Positions 1-9,673 are shown, counted from the first letter of the stretch. The stretch is DNA of 64,000 nt from Pseudomonas fluorescens (GCF_001708445.1 NZ_CP015637.1:6387001-6451000), one strand, 5' to 3'. Notes: generated by a model from the sequence alone, not told the origin. Numbers and translations: made by a program.

Positions 1-860
1 GCACTGTCATACACCGTTGCCAGGTGTTGGAAGTCCAGGTGGGTGTAGATCTGCGTGGTCTTGATATCGGAGTGGCCGAGCAGTTCCTGTACTGCGCGCA
101 GGTCCTGGGATGATTCCAGCAGATGGCTGGCGAAGGAGTGCCGCAGCATATGCGGGTGCAGGTTTTGCCCCAGTTCGCGTTCGCCCGCCGCCTTGACCCG
201 TACCTGGATGGCCCGTGGCCCCAGGCGCCGACCTTGCTGGCTGACAAACACCGCATCATCGGCCGGGTTGGTGAGGGCGCGCAGTGGCAACCACAGTTGC
301 AGGGCTTCCCGGGCCTTCCTGCCCACTGGCAACACGCGGGTCTTGCTGCCTTTGCCGAGCACTTGCACGAGGCCGTCCGCCAGGTCCAGTTGGTCGAGGT
401 TCAGCCCCGTCAGCTCCGATAGGCGCAGGCCCGAAGAATAGAACAGTTCGAGGATCGCCTGGTCGCGATGGGCCAGGAAGTCGTCCTCGACCGCGCCGTC
501 GAGCAGTTGCAGGGCGCGGTCGGTGTCGAGGGTCTTGGGCAGGCGCCGCTCGCCCTTGGGTGGGGCCAGGCCGTTGGCTGGGTCGTGATCGCACAGGCCT
601 TCGCGGTTGAGGTAGTGGTAGAGGCCGCGCACCGCCGACAGCAACCGGGCCAGGCTGCGTGAGGATTGGCCTTGCTGGTGCAGGCGCGCGATCAGGCTGC
701 GCAGGCCCTGGATATCCAGGGCTTTCCAGCTGGCGATCTGGTGTTTCTCGCAGTAGGCCAGGACCTTGTTCAGGTCCCGTCGGTAGGCTTCCAGGGTGTG
801 GGGCGACACCTGGCGCTCGCTGCGCAGGTGAGCGCAGTAGGCGTCCAGTTGCCGTTCCAT
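1..860 (-). CDS. xerC: Tyrosine recombinase XerC (3' end outside window)
   Basis: XerC acts with XerD at dif to resolve chromosome dimers at division. Reading from the ATG at 860, about 286 residues lie in the window and the stop is beyond base 1; the family is usually about 300 residues. The N-terminal SAM-like core-binding domain is followed by the catalytic domain. The LRLSELTGL arginine, the KGSKTR lysine, HMLRH and [16 protein letters not shown] with the nucleophilic tyrosine are all visible. The start lies 2 bases after the DUF484 stop, so the genes are probably co-transcribed, as is usual downstream of dapF in Pseudomonas. Confidence 0.93.
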   Translation of the reverse strand, partial: MERQLDAYCAHLRSERQVSPHTLEAYRRDLNKVLAYCEKHQIASWKALDIQGLRSLIARLHQQGQSSRSLARLLSAVRGLYHYLNREGLCDHDPANGLAPPKGERRLPKTLDTDRALQLLDGAVEDDFLAHRDQAILELFYSSGLRLSELTGLNLDQLDLADGLVQVLGKGSKTRVLPVGRKAREALQLWLPLRALTNPADDAVFVSQQGRRLGPRAIQVRVKAAGERELGQNLHPHMLRHSFASHLLESSQDLRAVQELLGHSDIKTTQIYTHLDFQHLATVYDS

Positions 861-862
861 GG

Positions 863-1579
863 CTAGCGCACCGCGCGCAGGGCGGTAGTGAAGCGCGGCA
901 ACACGCGGCCCAGGACTTCGGCGATGTAGGTGAGGAAAAGGGTGCCCACCGAGCTCTTGTAGTGCGCAGGATCACGGCTGGCGATGGCCAGTACGCCGTG
1001 CAGGCCCTGGTGGCTGAGGGCAACGACGGCGGTGGAGCCGATCTGCTGGCGTTGTTCAGCGCCAAACAGGAAGTCCAGTTCGTGCTCGCGCAAGGTGCCG
1101 CTGATGGTCTTGCCTTCGGAGAGCAGGCCGCCGATCGCGGTCTGTGCTTCGCTGCCGCTGACCCAGCGTCCCACCGGCATCGGGTTGTCGCTGAAGAGGA
1201 TCAAGCTGACAAAGGGCACCTGGAAATCCTGGCGCAGGCTGTCTTCCACGGCGATCACCGTTTCTTCCAGGCTGGTGGCATCCATCAGGGTCAGGATCAG
1301 GCGGCGGGTCTTGTCGAACAGGCGGTCGTTATCGCGGGCCACGTCCATCAGGTGCGAGAGCCGATGGCGCATTTCTATGTTGCGCTCGCGCAGGATCTTC
1401 ATCTGCCGCTCCACCAGTGACACGGTATCGCCGCGCTGGTGGGGGATGCGCAAGGCCGGCAACAGTTCTTCATGCTCAACGAAGAAGTCCGGATGAGCCT
1501 CAAGGTACGCCGCGACAGCGGCGGCCTCCAGGCTTTCGCTCGGGGATGCTTGTGCGGGTACTTGAGGCTTATCGGTCAT
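863..1579 (-). CDS. DUF484 family protein
   Basis: This 238-residue soluble protein belongs to the DUF484 family, which resembles GAF domains and is almost always encoded between dapF and xerC in gammaproteobacteria. The first 60 residues are acidic and include a typical [11 protein letters not shown] segment. A predicted coiled-coil stretch (about 60-95) precedes the GAF-like part (about 100-230). Its biochemical role is unknown; a link to XerC rests only on gene order. It sits 13 bases after dapF and 2 bases before xerC in one minus-strand operon. Confidence 0.85.
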   Translation of the reverse strand: MTDKPQVPAQASPSESLEAAAVAAYLEAHPDFFVEHEELLPALRIPHQRGDTVSLVERQMKILRERNIEMRHRLSHLMDVARDNDRLFDKTRRLILTLMDATSLEETVIAVEDSLRQDFQVPFVSLILFSDNPMPVGRWVSGSEAQTAIGGLLSEGKTISGTLREHELDFLFGAEQRQQIGSTAVVALSHQGLHGVLAIASRDPAHYKSSVGTLFLTYIAEVLGRVLPRFTTALRAVR

Positions 1580-1592
1580 TTGCTTGGCTCAC

Positions 1593-2423
1593 TCATAGAC
1601 GGACCTGTCCTTCGTATACGCGCGTGGCCGGCCCGGTCATCATCACCGGGTGGCCGGGGCCTGCCCATTCGATGGACAGGCGTCCACCTGGCAGGTCGAT
1701 CAGCAGCGGCGAATCCATCCACCCCTGGCTGATTGCGGCTACGGCAGCGGCGCAGGCGCCGGTGCCGCAGGCCTGGGTTTCTCCGGCGCCGCGTTCCCAC
1801 ACACGCAATTGCGCGCGGGAACGGTCGATCACCTGCAGGAAGCCCACATTGACCCGTGCCGGAAAGCGCGGGTGGTGTTCGATCTTCGGCCCCAGTTCAT
1901 GCACGGGGGCATTGTTGATGTCGTTGACCCGCAGTACTGCATGGGGGTTGCCCATGGACACTGCGGCGATGTCGACGGCCTTGCCTTCAACGTCCAGCGT
2001 GTAACTCGTGGCCTGCTCGCTGGCCTGGAACGGAATGTCCGCCGGCACCAGGCGCGGTGCACCCATGTTGACGCTGATCTGGCCGTCGCTGCGCACATCC
2101 AGTTCGATCACACCGCTCTTGGTCTCGACGCGAATCTGCCGCTTGGCGGTCAGGCGCTTGTCCAGCACAAAGCGCGCGAAGCAGCGGGCGCCGTTACCGC
2201 ATTGTTCCACCTCGGAGCCGTCGGAGTTAAAGATCCGGTAACGGAAATCCACCTCCGGGTTGCTCGGCGCCTCAACGATCAGCAACTGGTCGAAGCCGAT
2301 GCCGGTATGACGGTCGCCCCACTGTTTAGCGTGCTTGGGCAGGATGTGCGCGTGCTGGCTGACCAGGTCAAGGACCATGAAGTCATTGCCCAGTCCGTGC
2401 ATCTTGGTAAAACGCAGCAGCAT
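1593..2423 (-). CDS. dapF: Diaminopimelate epimerase
   Basis: DapF interconverts LL- and meso-diaminopimelate in the cytoplasm, feeding peptidoglycan and lysine synthesis. The 276-residue length is normal. Both catalytic cysteines are present: Cys75 in EQCGNGARC and Cys219 in QACGTGAC, one in each half of the pseudo-symmetric fold. It starts 3 bases downstream of the lysA stop, so translation is probably coupled. lysA uses its product, which makes this a short pathway operon. Confidence 0.96.
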   Translation of the reverse strand: MLLRFTKMHGLGNDFMVLDLVSQHAHILPKHAKQWGDRHTGIGFDQLLIVEAPSNPEVDFRYRIFNSDGSEVEQCGNGARCFARFVLDKRLTAKRQIRVETKSGVIELDVRSDGQISVNMGAPRLVPADIPFQASEQATSYTLDVEGKAVDIAAVSMGNPHAVLRVNDINNAPVHELGPKIEHHPRFPARVNVGFLQVIDRSRAQLRVWERGAGETQACGTGACAAAVAAISQGWMDSPLLIDLPGGRLSIEWAGPGHPVMMTGPATRVYEGQVRL

Positions 2424-2426
2424 GGC

Positions 2427-3674
2427 TTACTCCGGCAGCAGGCTTTCGCCAGCATACAACTCGGCTACCGTCTCGCGGCGACGCACTTCAAACGCTTGAT
2501 CACCGTCCACCAGCACCTCGGCGGTACGCCCGCGGGTGTTGTAGTTGGAACTCATGACAAACCCGTAGGCACCGGCCGAATGAATGGCCAGCAGGTCGCC
2601 TTCTTCCAGGGCCAGTTGACGATCCTTGGCCAGGAAGTCGCCGGTTTCGCAGATCGGGCCGACGATGTCATAGGCGCGGGCTTCACTGTCGCGAGGCGTT
2701 ACGGCGGTGACATCCATCCAGGCCTGGTACAGCGCCGGGCGGATCAGGTCGTTCATCGCGGCATCGACGATCGCAAAATCCTTGTGCTCGGTGTGCTTGA
2801 GGTACTCGACCTGGGTCAGCAGCACGCCGGCGTTGGCCACGATATAGCGGCCTGGTTCGAACAACAGCGCCAGGTCGCGGCCGCCGATATGTTCACGCAC
2901 GGCGGCAATGTAGTCGGCAATCAGCGGAGGCTCTTCATCGCGATAACGCACACCCACGCCGCCACCGAGGTCGATGTGGCGCAGGTAGATGCCGCACTCG
3001 GCCAGGCGATCGGTCAGCGCCAGCAGGCGGTCCAGGGCATCAAGGAACGGGGGCAGGCTGGTCAGTTGCGAGCCGATATGGCAGTCGACGCCCAGTACTT
3101 CCAGGTTCGGCAGTTGGGCGGCACGGATGTACACGTCCTCGGCGTCGGCGATGGCGATGCCGAACTTGTTCTCTTTGAGACCGGTGGAAATGTACGGGTG
3201 GGTGCCGGCATCGACGTCCGGGTTGACGCGCAGTGAGATCGGCGCGCGAACGCCCATTTCGGCGGCGACGACCTGCAGGCGCTCCAGCTCGTCGGTGGAT
3301 TCGACGTTGAAGCAATGCACGCCGACTTCCAGGGCACGACGCATGTCTTCGCGGCTCTTGCCGACGCCGGAGAACACAATCTTGTCAGCCTGGCCGCCTG
3401 CGGCCAGAACACGTTCCAATTCGCCACGGGACACGATGTCGAAACCAGCGCCCAGGCGCGCCAGGACATTGAGTACACCGAGGTTGGAGTTGGCCTTCAC
3501 CGCATAGCACACCAGGTGCGGCACGCCGTCCAGCGGATCGGTGAACGAGCGGTATTGCGCTTCGATGTGCGCGCGCGAGTACACATAGGTCGGGGTGCCA
3601 AAGCGTTCGGCAATCGCGGACAGCGCCACGCCCTCCGCGAACAGCTCGCCGTCCCGGTAGTTAAAAGCGTCCAT
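2427..3674 (-). CDS. lysA: Diaminopimelate decarboxylase
   Basis: LysA is a PLP enzyme that decarboxylates meso-diaminopimelate to L-lysine. The 415-residue protein has the fold-III alanine-racemase-like barrel, with the PLP lysine at about residue 60 (CYAVKANSN), followed by a C-terminal beta domain with the catalytic GPICETGD cysteine. The ATG at 3674 lies 9 bases from the stop of the small lipoprotein gene lptM. lptM-lysA-dapF is the standard Pseudomonas order. Confidence 0.96.
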   Translation of the reverse strand: MDAFNYRDGELFAEGVALSAIAERFGTPTYVYSRAHIEAQYRSFTDPLDGVPHLVCYAVKANSNLGVLNVLARLGAGFDIVSRGELERVLAAGGQADKIVFSGVGKSREDMRRALEVGVHCFNVESTDELERLQVVAAEMGVRAPISLRVNPDVDAGTHPYISTGLKENKFGIAIADAEDVYIRAAQLPNLEVLGVDCHIGSQLTSLPPFLDALDRLLALTDRLAECGIYLRHIDLGGGVGVRYRDEEPPLIADYIAAVREHIGGRDLALLFEPGRYIVANAGVLLTQVEYLKHTEHKDFAIVDAAMNDLIRPALYQAWMDVTAVTPRDSEARAYDIVGPICETGDFLAKDRQLALEEGDLLAIHSAGAYGFVMSSNYNTRGRTAEVLVDGDQAFEVRRRETVAELYAGESLLPE

Positions 3675-3683
3675 GATTTACCC

Positions 3684-3842
3684 TTAGTAAGTGTCGTGCT
3701 TGTGCGCTTTTTGCGACGATTGCGCCTGTTCATTCGGGTCTTTGCTGTCATCAGGCAGGTACAGCGGGCCTTTTTGACCACAGGCACTAACGAGGCAGGC
3801 GACCGCGACGAGCGCAGCAAGGGAAGAGATCAGGCGCTTCAT
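3684..3842 (-). CDS. lptM: Small lipoprotein of the LptM/YifL (LppL) family
   Basis: This 52-residue protein starts with [14 protein letters not shown], a lipoprotein signal peptide with lipobox LVSAC, so Cys21 should be lipidated. The mature start [10 protein letters not shown] is the family hallmark. LptM assists LptD maturation in the outer membrane of E. coli; that role is transferred from the family. The short tail is Lys/Gln/Asp rich. It is the first gene of the lysA-dapF-DUF484-xerC operon and lies divergent from cyaY across about 240 bases that must hold both promoters. Confidence 0.88.
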   Translation of the reverse strand: MKRLISSLAALVAVACLVSACGQKGPLYLPDDSKDPNEQAQSSQKAHKHDTY

Positions 3843-4080
3843 GGCGAAATCCTTGAATATGCATTAATTGCGCCCGAGTATACCGACCACCTGCCAGCTT
3901 GCCTATGCGCTGGAATACCCGTCCGGCGGGGCTTTGCTGAGTGGGTTGAGAAACGGGCTACGCTGGCGGGGGATATTTCATGCCGTCAGTTGTGATGAAA
4001 TCGGTATCCTTTGCAATCGGCGGGGCTCGCCCGTATCGTGCGCCGCTCGAGCAAAACCAGACACTTTTGAGGTTGCCACA

Positions 4081-4428
4081 ATGAGTTTGACCGAAGCCCG
4101 TTTTCACGACCTGGTGGATTCGACCCAGCAGGCGCTGGAAGATATTTTCGACGACAGCGGCCTGGATGTGGACCTGGAAAACTCGGCCGGGGTGCTGACC
4201 GTCAAGTTCGAGAACGGCACTCAACTGATCTTCAGTCGCCAGGAACCGTTGCGCCAACTGTGGCTGGCGGCACGTTCCGGTGGTTTTCACTTCGATTACA
4301 ACGAAGAAGACTGCAATTGGCAGTGCGATACCAGCGATGAGCTGCTCAGCGAAATGCTCGCGCGCCTCTCGCTGGAGCAGGCAGGCATCGAGTTGAGTTT
4401 CGATGAGCTGAACCCCGACGAGAACTGA
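4081..4428 (+). CDS. cyaY: Frataxin-like iron-donor protein CyaY
   Basis: CyaY binds iron through an acidic ridge and modulates IscS-dependent Fe-S cluster assembly. I chose the ATG at 4081 because the frataxin fold begins at MSLTEARFHDL; in-frame codons further upstream give no family sequence. The 115-residue length is normal for bacterial CyaY. Acidic residues cluster in the first helix (EDIFDD, LDVDLE). The stop is followed after 2 bases by the GTG of the DUF1289 gene. Confidence 0.93.
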   Translation: MSLTEARFHDLVDSTQQALEDIFDDSGLDVDLENSAGVLTVKFENGTQLIFSRQEPLRQLWLAARSGGFHFDYNEEDCNWQCDTSDELLSEMLARLSLEQAGIELSFDELNPDEN

Positions 4429-4430
4429 TC

Positions 4431-4649
4431 GTGACCGAGCCTGCACCTGTACGTCCGCCGAAGCCGCTGTTCAGCAATGTCAGCCCGGCCGTGCCGTCAC
4501 CTTGTATCAGTTTGTGTCGGCTGGACGAGGAGAAAGTTTGCCTTGGTTGTTTCCGCCACGTGGAAGACATCCGTGAATGGCGCTCCGCCGACGATCAGCG
4601 GCGGCGGGTGATCGTGGCCCAGGCCGAGCAGCGCAAGGCCGCGCCTTGA
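4431..4649 (+). CDS. DUF1289 small cysteine-rich protein
   Basis: This 72-residue DUF1289 protein starts with GTG two bases after cyaY. The family signature is present: PSPCISLCRLDEEKVCLGCFR, here with four cysteines in a C-x3-C-x7-C-x2-C pattern, followed by a basic/acidic helix containing WRSADDQRR. The cysteines suggest metal or Fe-S binding, which would fit the cyaY neighbour, but no function is established. The stop is followed by the rnk leader. Confidence 0.82.
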   Translation: MTEPAPVRPPKPLFSNVSPAVPSPCISLCRLDEEKVCLGCFRHVEDIREWRSADDQRRRVIVAQAEQRKAAP

Positions 4650-4671
4650 CCCCGTCTTGTTTATTTACGGT

Positions 4672-4752
4672 GCTGTGGTAGTGTCCGGGTACACCTCAAC
4701 TCATCGAGGTCCGTGAGAACCCCGCCTTTTCCTGGCGGGGTTTTGCTTTTTT
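4672..4752 (+). ncRNA. rnk leader with intrinsic terminator (putative attenuator)
   Basis: The gap before rnk contains a hairpin with arms ACCTC (4693-4697) and GAGGT (4706-4710). A strong GC terminator hairpin follows, with arms AACCCCGCC (4718-4726) and GGCGGGGTT (4734-4742) and a T-rich tail. The terminator ends 28 bases before the rnk start, so read-through must be regulated or partial. An attenuator upstream of rnk in Pseudomonas (rnk leader) is known from comparative work. I see no clear anti-terminator pairing, so it could instead be just the terminator of the upstream cyaY operon. Confidence 0.6.
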
Positions 4753-4780
4753 GTGCAGAAAAAAGGAGTCTGCCTGAATC

Positions 4781-5191
4781 ATGACCGCACCTTCCATCAT
4801 TCTTACCCGTCTCGACGTGCAGCGTCTTGAGCAACTGATCGACCGTGTAGGCGAGGACTCACCGGGTGTCGAAGCCCTTCAACACGAACTCGACCGCGCC
4901 GAAGAAGTGGTTGGCCACGATGAAGTGCCTGCGAATGTCGTGACCATGAACTCCAGCGTGCATTGCCGCGAGCAAAGCAGCGGAAAGGACTATCACCTGA
5001 CTCTGGTTTACCCCAAGGATGCCAACGCCGACGAAGGCAAGATTTCGATCCTGGCACCGGTGGGCAGTGCGTTGCTTGGCTTGCAAGTGGGCCAGCATAT
5101 CGACTGGCCGGCTCCCGGCGGCAAGACTCTCAAGCTCAAGTTGCTCAAAGTGGAAGGCCAGCCCAAAGACGGCGGCGCTTTCTCGCTTTAA
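4781..5191 (+). CDS. rnk: Nucleoside diphosphate kinase regulator
   Basis: Rnk is a 136-residue GreA/GreB-like protein that binds RNA polymerase and influences nucleotide pools (and alginate in P. aeruginosa). The N-terminal helical part carries TRLDVQRLEQLID. The C-terminal FKBP-like domain carries LVYPKDANADEGKISILAPVGSALLG, split here only by convention. It follows the putative attenuator. Its TAA overlaps the cyaA stop codon on the other strand, so the genes converge with no terminator between them. Confidence 0.92.
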   Translation: MTAPSIILTRLDVQRLEQLIDRVGEDSPGVEALQHELDRAEEVVGHDEVPANVVTMNSSVHCREQSSGKDYHLTLVYPKDANADEGKISILAPVGSALLGLQVGQHIDWPAPGGKTLKLKLLKVEGQPKDGGAFSL

Positions 5192-8028
5192 ATCTGGTTC
5201 AGTGCTTCATTGAGCGCTTGCTCCAGCTCGGCCTTGTAGCGCAGGTACAAATTGCTCGGGCTTTGCACATCACCGATCAGACCCGACAGGTCCAGATCAG
5301 TGATATAGCAGCGGTAGCGCTCGGTTTCGCGGCGCTGCCCGACGATCTCCTGGGCGACCACTGCAAACAGCTGGTCGCCAAATTCCAGTTCGGAAAACTC
5401 CCGCTGATTGCAGTACAGGGTAATCCCCACTTGGCCCGGCGCCGCCTTGCCGATAATCGCCTGCACGTCATAAAACGGCTTGTTGGCCGGATTTTGTGGT
5501 GCTGGCCGAGGCTCTATGCCGCGTGCACGGTTATTGCCTGACGGTAATAGTTGGTAGTACAGGGTTTGCACCGCGCCCAGCGGTTCCTGTGGGTCCAGCG
5601 GCGACAGCGCGTCCCGGCGATAGATGATCGATTGCAGGAAGCGCTGCAGCGGTGCCAACAGGCTCTGCTCGTCATGAAACGGCAGGCGCTGCTGCCAGAG
5701 CGCGTTGAACTCATCCAGCACATACAGCTCGGCGAAGCCTTCATTGACCCGGTAGAACACTTGCACGCAATCGGCCATACCCATGGGCAAAAGCAGCGCC
5801 AGGTCGTGGTCCTCCAGGGCCATGGCATCCAGGTGCAGCGGGCTGTAGCTGGCCAGTTCTTCGCTGAGGTAGGCGATCAGCGCATCCTGGGTCGCCAGTG
5901 ATACGTGGGTGGCCTGGCCGGGCATCAACTCCATCACGTGATAGTGCTGTTGCACCTGGAGCAAGTAGCGGTGATTGCCCTGCCCCAGCAGCAGGTTCTG
6001 CGCCGTGTCGAAGATTTCTTCTACGCGCTGGGCAATGAACTGCGCACGGTTGTGACAGAAGCAGCGCACCCGTAGCCGCGGCAGGTGATCTGATGGCAGC
6101 TGGTTGAGGTAGTCGCGCAGGCAATCGAGCAGAGCATGGGGGCCGTCGTAGCGGCTGACCATCACCTCGTTCCAGCTATTGAGGGTGACCTGGTCGAGGG
6201 TCAGCACCAGGTTGTCGCGCACACCGGCGTAGCTCAGGGAGTCGGTGCGCTCGGTGGTCATCAGGATATTCAGGTCGCGGTGATGCTTGAGCGGGTCGAC
6301 GCCGACGTTGATCAACAGCAATACCTCTTCGGGCACCGCCGAGCGTAACAGGCGTTCTTCAGCGACGCTGGGCAAGGGTAGGGCAATGCTCTGCTGCAGG
6401 CTGCCCAGCAGGTTGAACAGCTCGAACTCGGTCATGTCGCTGGTGCCCGGGTGCAGCGCCAGGCGAGTGCTGCTGTCGATCACGCCGTTGCGGTGGCACC
6501 AAGTCAGCATTTCCAGCAAATCGCGGCTGCGCTTGATCGGCGCAAAGTGCTCCCATTCCAGGGCGGTGAGGTTGCCGTTGTACAGCCCCCAATGGTGCTG
6601 GCCCGGCTCTTTGCGGTTGGGCGATTGCACCAGGGTCAGGGTGTCTTCGGCCAGGTCCGGGGCGATGCCGGGGTTGATGAACTCGACTTTGCCGGCTTTA
6701 CGCTCGAACGCCGCATATAGGCGGCGGCCGAGCACATTGAGGTCACGCTTATTGATCAGGCTGACTGTCTGTTCGCTGCGGGCGAATTGCGTCAGGAAGC
6801 GATAGCTGTAGTTCAGCTCACTGACCAATGCGCGACGCTCGGAGGCGACCTGGCGCACTTTCCATTGGCTGCGGCTGTCCAGCAGGGCCAATTGGCGCGG
6901 GTTCCAGCCCCACTCCTGGGCCAGGCGCTCCAGCAACAGGTGTTGCCAGCTAGAGCTACGCTGGCCAGCGCTGAGCTTGCGGTTGACCTTTAAATACAGC
7001 GCTCGCCTTACCAGCTCCAGGCGCTCCGGTTCGTTGCGGACCTTGAGGTATTCCTCGATGCGGCGATAGACCACGATGTAAGGGTCCAGCTCATCCAGAT
7101 CCATCTGGTTGGCGAACACCGCCTGCTTGAAGCGCAGGCTCAGGCACTGCACGTTTGGGTGCTCGCTGGCATAAACCTCGGTCAGCAGCAGCTTGAGCAC
7201 TGACTTGTAGGGCGACTCGATGCCTTTGAACAGTTGCCACAACCCGGCGCCGATGAATTCGCCCGGAGGGATGCGTGCCAGGTGGCCCAGGTCAAGGGTT
7301 TCATCGGCGCGTATAAAGCGCTTGGAGATCAGCGTGTGGGTGAATTCGGCGTAGCGGGTTTCTTCATAGACGGGCACCAGCCACCAGATCGGTGTACGGC
7401 CAGCCAGCCAGATGGCGGTGCGGTAGAACTCGTCCAGCAGCAGGTAATGCTGGGTGGTGCCGCAGTCGTCGGAGCTCAGTTGGGTGTCGCGCTCACCCAG
7501 TACGAAGCGCGTCGGCTCAATCAGGAAAAAATGTGCCTCGGCGCCCATGCTCAAGGCCCAGGCCTCCAGCAGCTGGCATTTCTTGCGCAGCTCGGCCAGT
7601 TCGCTTTCGTCCAGGTCGGCGGCGTGGCACACCCACACATCCATATCGCTCTGGTCTGCCTGGGCCAGGGTGCCGAGGCTGCCCATCAGGAACAGGCCAT
7701 GGATCGGACGGGGCGGGTTGCCATGGCGCGGCTTGTAGGAGAATGAACGGGTCAGGCGCTGGGCTTCGGTCAGGGCCTGGGCATCAGGCTCGAAGTTCGA
7801 CAGCCCGGCCGGTGTACTGCCCGACACATAGCCTGGCAGGAGCGGGTGATTGACGTGGAAAAACAGCGGCAACAGTGTCAGTACGCTTTGCTGGCGCGGC
7901 GTTAGCCCGTCGATGGCGCGGGCTATGCGGCCTTCGTTGAGGGCCATGAAGCGCGCGCGCAGCTGAGCCAGCACCTTGCGGTCGATGCCTTCGTCCAGGT
8001 CGGGGCGGATTTCATGGGTGCGGGTCAT
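5188..8028 (-). CDS. cyaA: Class I adenylate cyclase
   Basis: CyaA makes cAMP from ATP in the cytoplasm. I take the ATG at 8028 (MTRTHEIRPD) rather than the TTG at 8049, giving 946 residues, normal for this family. The N-terminal catalytic half contains GSLGTLAQADQSDMDVWVC-type nucleotidyltransferase motifs (residues about 105-125). The C-terminal half is the regulatory region. It is monocistronic, converging on rnk at the stop codon. Confidence 0.94.
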   Translation of the reverse strand: MTRTHEIRPDLDEGIDRKVLAQLRARFMALNEGRIARAIDGLTPRQQSVLTLLPLFFHVNHPLLPGYVSGSTPAGLSNFEPDAQALTEAQRLTRSFSYKPRHGNPPRPIHGLFLMGSLGTLAQADQSDMDVWVCHAADLDESELAELRKKCQLLEAWALSMGAEAHFFLIEPTRFVLGERDTQLSSDDCGTTQHYLLLDEFYRTAIWLAGRTPIWWLVPVYEETRYAEFTHTLISKRFIRADETLDLGHLARIPPGEFIGAGLWQLFKGIESPYKSVLKLLLTEVYASEHPNVQCLSLRFKQAVFANQMDLDELDPYIVVYRRIEEYLKVRNEPERLELVRRALYLKVNRKLSAGQRSSSWQHLLLERLAQEWGWNPRQLALLDSRSQWKVRQVASERRALVSELNYSYRFLTQFARSEQTVSLINKRDLNVLGRRLYAAFERKAGKVEFINPGIAPDLAEDTLTLVQSPNRKEPGQHHWGLYNGNLTALEWEHFAPIKRSRDLLEMLTWCHRNGVIDSSTRLALHPGTSDMTEFELFNLLGSLQQSIALPLPSVAEERLLRSAVPEEVLLLINVGVDPLKHHRDLNILMTTERTDSLSYAGVRDNLVLTLDQVTLNSWNEVMVSRYDGPHALLDCLRDYLNQLPSDHLPRLRVRCFCHNRAQFIAQRVEEIFDTAQNLLLGQGNHRYLLQVQQHYHVMELMPGQATHVSLATQDALIAYLSEELASYSPLHLDAMALEDHDLALLLPMGMADCVQVFYRVNEGFAELYVLDEFNALWQQRLPFHDEQSLLAPLQRFLQSIIYRRDALSPLDPQEPLGAVQTLYYQLLPSGNNRARGIEPRPAPQNPANKPFYDVQAIIGKAAPGQVGITLYCNQREFSELEFGDQLFAVVAQEIVGQRRETERYRCYITDLDLSGLIGDVQSPSNLYLRYKAELEQALNEALNQI

Positions 8029-8196
8029 GTCGAACTCGGTGGCTCGCAAGGCCCGACATGGGCGGCCGTGTAGGAGTTTACAGTCAGAAGCGTAGGAGGT
8101 TTAGAGGGAAATGTTTTTTGACGTCAGAATTTTCTCGCGTCCACAGCAGCGCCCTCGGAATCCGCAAGGGGCGGACTCCATGGGCGGTATCAGGTG

Positions 8197-8451
8197 TCAG
8201 GCGGCTTCTTTGCTTGTCGCGGTGCTCAAGATCGTCAGCAGGGTTTGCGCTTGCTCGGCGGCGTCTCGGCCAAGGCTGGTCAGATAGCCTCCGTCCGGCT
8301 GGTCGATCAGCTTTTTCTCGAACAGGCGTTTGGCCGCGGCGATGGCAGTGGGAGCGGCAGTCTGGTGGACTTTCAGACCTTCCTGGGAGCTGCCCAGGTT
8401 GAAGAGTGCAAGGATTTCCAGTTCGGCAACCAACTCAGGGGTATACGACAT
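8197..8451 (-). CDS. TIGR02647 family small protein
   Basis: This 84-residue protein matches my memory of the Pseudomonas TIGR02647 conserved family: MSYTPELVAELEILALFNL at the start, then VHQTAAPTAIAAAKRLFEKKLI, and GGYLTSLG near the end. The layout resembles a small winged-helix-like or helical protein, but no function is known. It is a single gene on the minus strand between cyaA and another small conserved gene. Confidence 0.75.
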   Translation of the reverse strand: MSYTPELVAELEILALFNLGSSQEGLKVHQTAAPTAIAAAKRLFEKKLIDQPDGGYLTSLGRDAAEQAQTLLTILSTATSKEAA

Positions 8452-8603
8452 AAGGACTCCAGACTTTCTAAGAATTTATTAGAGGCTAGCAGGCCATAAG
8501 GTGAACGCACTTTGGCGGGCTGTCCAGTGAGAAAGTCATGGGTATTGATATGCCGCAGATTTGTGGCGAGGAAGCAGGCTTCCCGGCCACGCGGAGGGGG
8601 GCT

Positions 8604-8888
8604 TCAGTCGTTTTCCGGCGGCAATTCCGGCAGCGCCCGCAGGGCTGTCTCATACCATTGGGTATCGAATGCACGGTCTTCGTCGAGCATCTGGTCGATT
8701 TCAACCGCCAGCACATGGGCCATGAGATTCAGAATCTCCTCGCGCTCGTAACCTACCAGGGTCAGCTTGTTGAACGTGGCCTTGGCGGCAGGCGGAGTGT
8801 CGCTTTCGATCTGATTCTCGATGGCTTCGATCAGTGTACTTTCGGTGAACGCTTCTTCGTCGCTGTCGATATCGGTCGGCTCGCTCAT
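8604..8888 (-). CDS. Conserved small acidic protein, function unknown
   Basis: I chose the ATG at 8888 (MSEPTDIDSDEE), which has a GGAG-type ribosome site just upstream; a longer in-frame start would add 13 residues over that site. The 94-residue product is very acidic at both ends (SDEEAFTES, ELPPEND) and has a helical centre (FNKLTLVGYEREEILNLMAHVLAVEID). No cysteines, signal peptide or membrane segment are seen. I recognise it only as a small protein conserved near cyaA in Pseudomonas. Confidence 0.65.
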   Translation of the reverse strand: MSEPTDIDSDEEAFTESTLIEAIENQIESDTPPAAKATFNKLTLVGYEREEILNLMAHVLAVEIDQMLDEDRAFDTQWYETALRALPELPPEND

Positions 8889-9013
8889 GGCAGGCTCCTC
8901 AAGGAAAGGGCGCCAGTCTAACTCCATTCAGGCCGGTGATGCTGCTGGTCAGGGCGGGCCCGGGCCTCTATAACTCTTGCGGCCAACCCCGCACACGGCC
9001 TGGAGGCTTTGCG

Positions 9014-9673
9014 ATGCTCAAGCTTTACGGATTTTCGGTCAGTAACTACTACAACATGGTGAAACTGGCGCTGCTGGAGAAGGGGCTACCGTTCGAAGAG
9101 GTGCCTTTTTACGCCGGGCAAACCCCTGAGGCGCTTGCCGTCAGCCCGCGAGGCAAGGTGCCGGTACTGGGGGTGAAGCAGGGTTTCGTCAATGAAACCA
9201 GCGTGATCCTCGAATACATCGAGCAAACCCAGGAGGGCCGTTCGCTGCTGCCTGCTGATCCTTTTCAGCGTGCCCAGGTGCTGGCGTTGTGCCGGGAAAT
9301 CGAGCTGTACATCGAACTGCCCGCCCGCGCGTGTTTCGCCGAGGCGTTTTTCGGCATGCAGGTGCCGGACGCGATCAAGGAGAAATCCAAGGCTGAGTTG
9401 CTGCTGGGGATCGGTTCTTTAGGTCGGCACGGCAAGTTCGCGCCTTATGTGGCAGGTGAGAGCTTTACGATTGCGGATCTGTATTTCATGTATAGCGTGA
9501 ACCTCGCCTGTGCCGTGGGCGAGAAGTTGTTTGGCCTGGACCTGTTGGCTGAACTCCCGGCGGCCAAAGTGTTGCTGGAGCGGCTGCATGCCATGCCCAA
9601 TGCGCAGAAGGTGGCGGCGGACAGGGAAGCCGCGATGCCGGCGTTCATGGCGATGGTTGCGGCCAAAAAGTGA
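9014..9673 (+). CDS. Glutathione S-transferase family protein
   Basis: The 219-residue protein has an N-terminal thioredoxin-like domain (about 1-78), including SNYYNMVKLALLEKGLPFEEV and the NETSVILEYIE glutathione-binding motif. An all-helical C-terminal domain follows, with FTIADLYFMY near residue 155. It should conjugate or otherwise use glutathione; the substrate is unknown. The catalytic Ser/Tyr near residue 9-12 lies in SVSNYY. The ATG at 9014 starts the domain directly. It converges on argH across a REP palindrome. Confidence 0.88.
   Translation: MLKLYGFSVSNYYNMVKLALLEKGLPFEEVPFYAGQTPEALAVSPRGKVPVLGVKQGFVNETSVILEYIEQTQEGRSLLPADPFQRAQVLALCREIELYIELPARACFAEAFFGMQVPDAIKEKSKAELLLGIGSLGRHGKFAPYVAGESFTIADLYFMYSVNLACAVGEKLFGLDLLAELPAAKVLLERLHAMPNAQKVAADREAAMPAFMAMVAAKK

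Noticed and set aside
1650..3236. 528-codon open frame opposite dapF and lysA
   Set aside because: Antisense shadow across two well-identified genes.
4553..4568. CCACGTGGAA core in the DUF1289 gene as a parS site
   Set aside because: The left arm does not match; 12 of 16 positions and within coding sequence.
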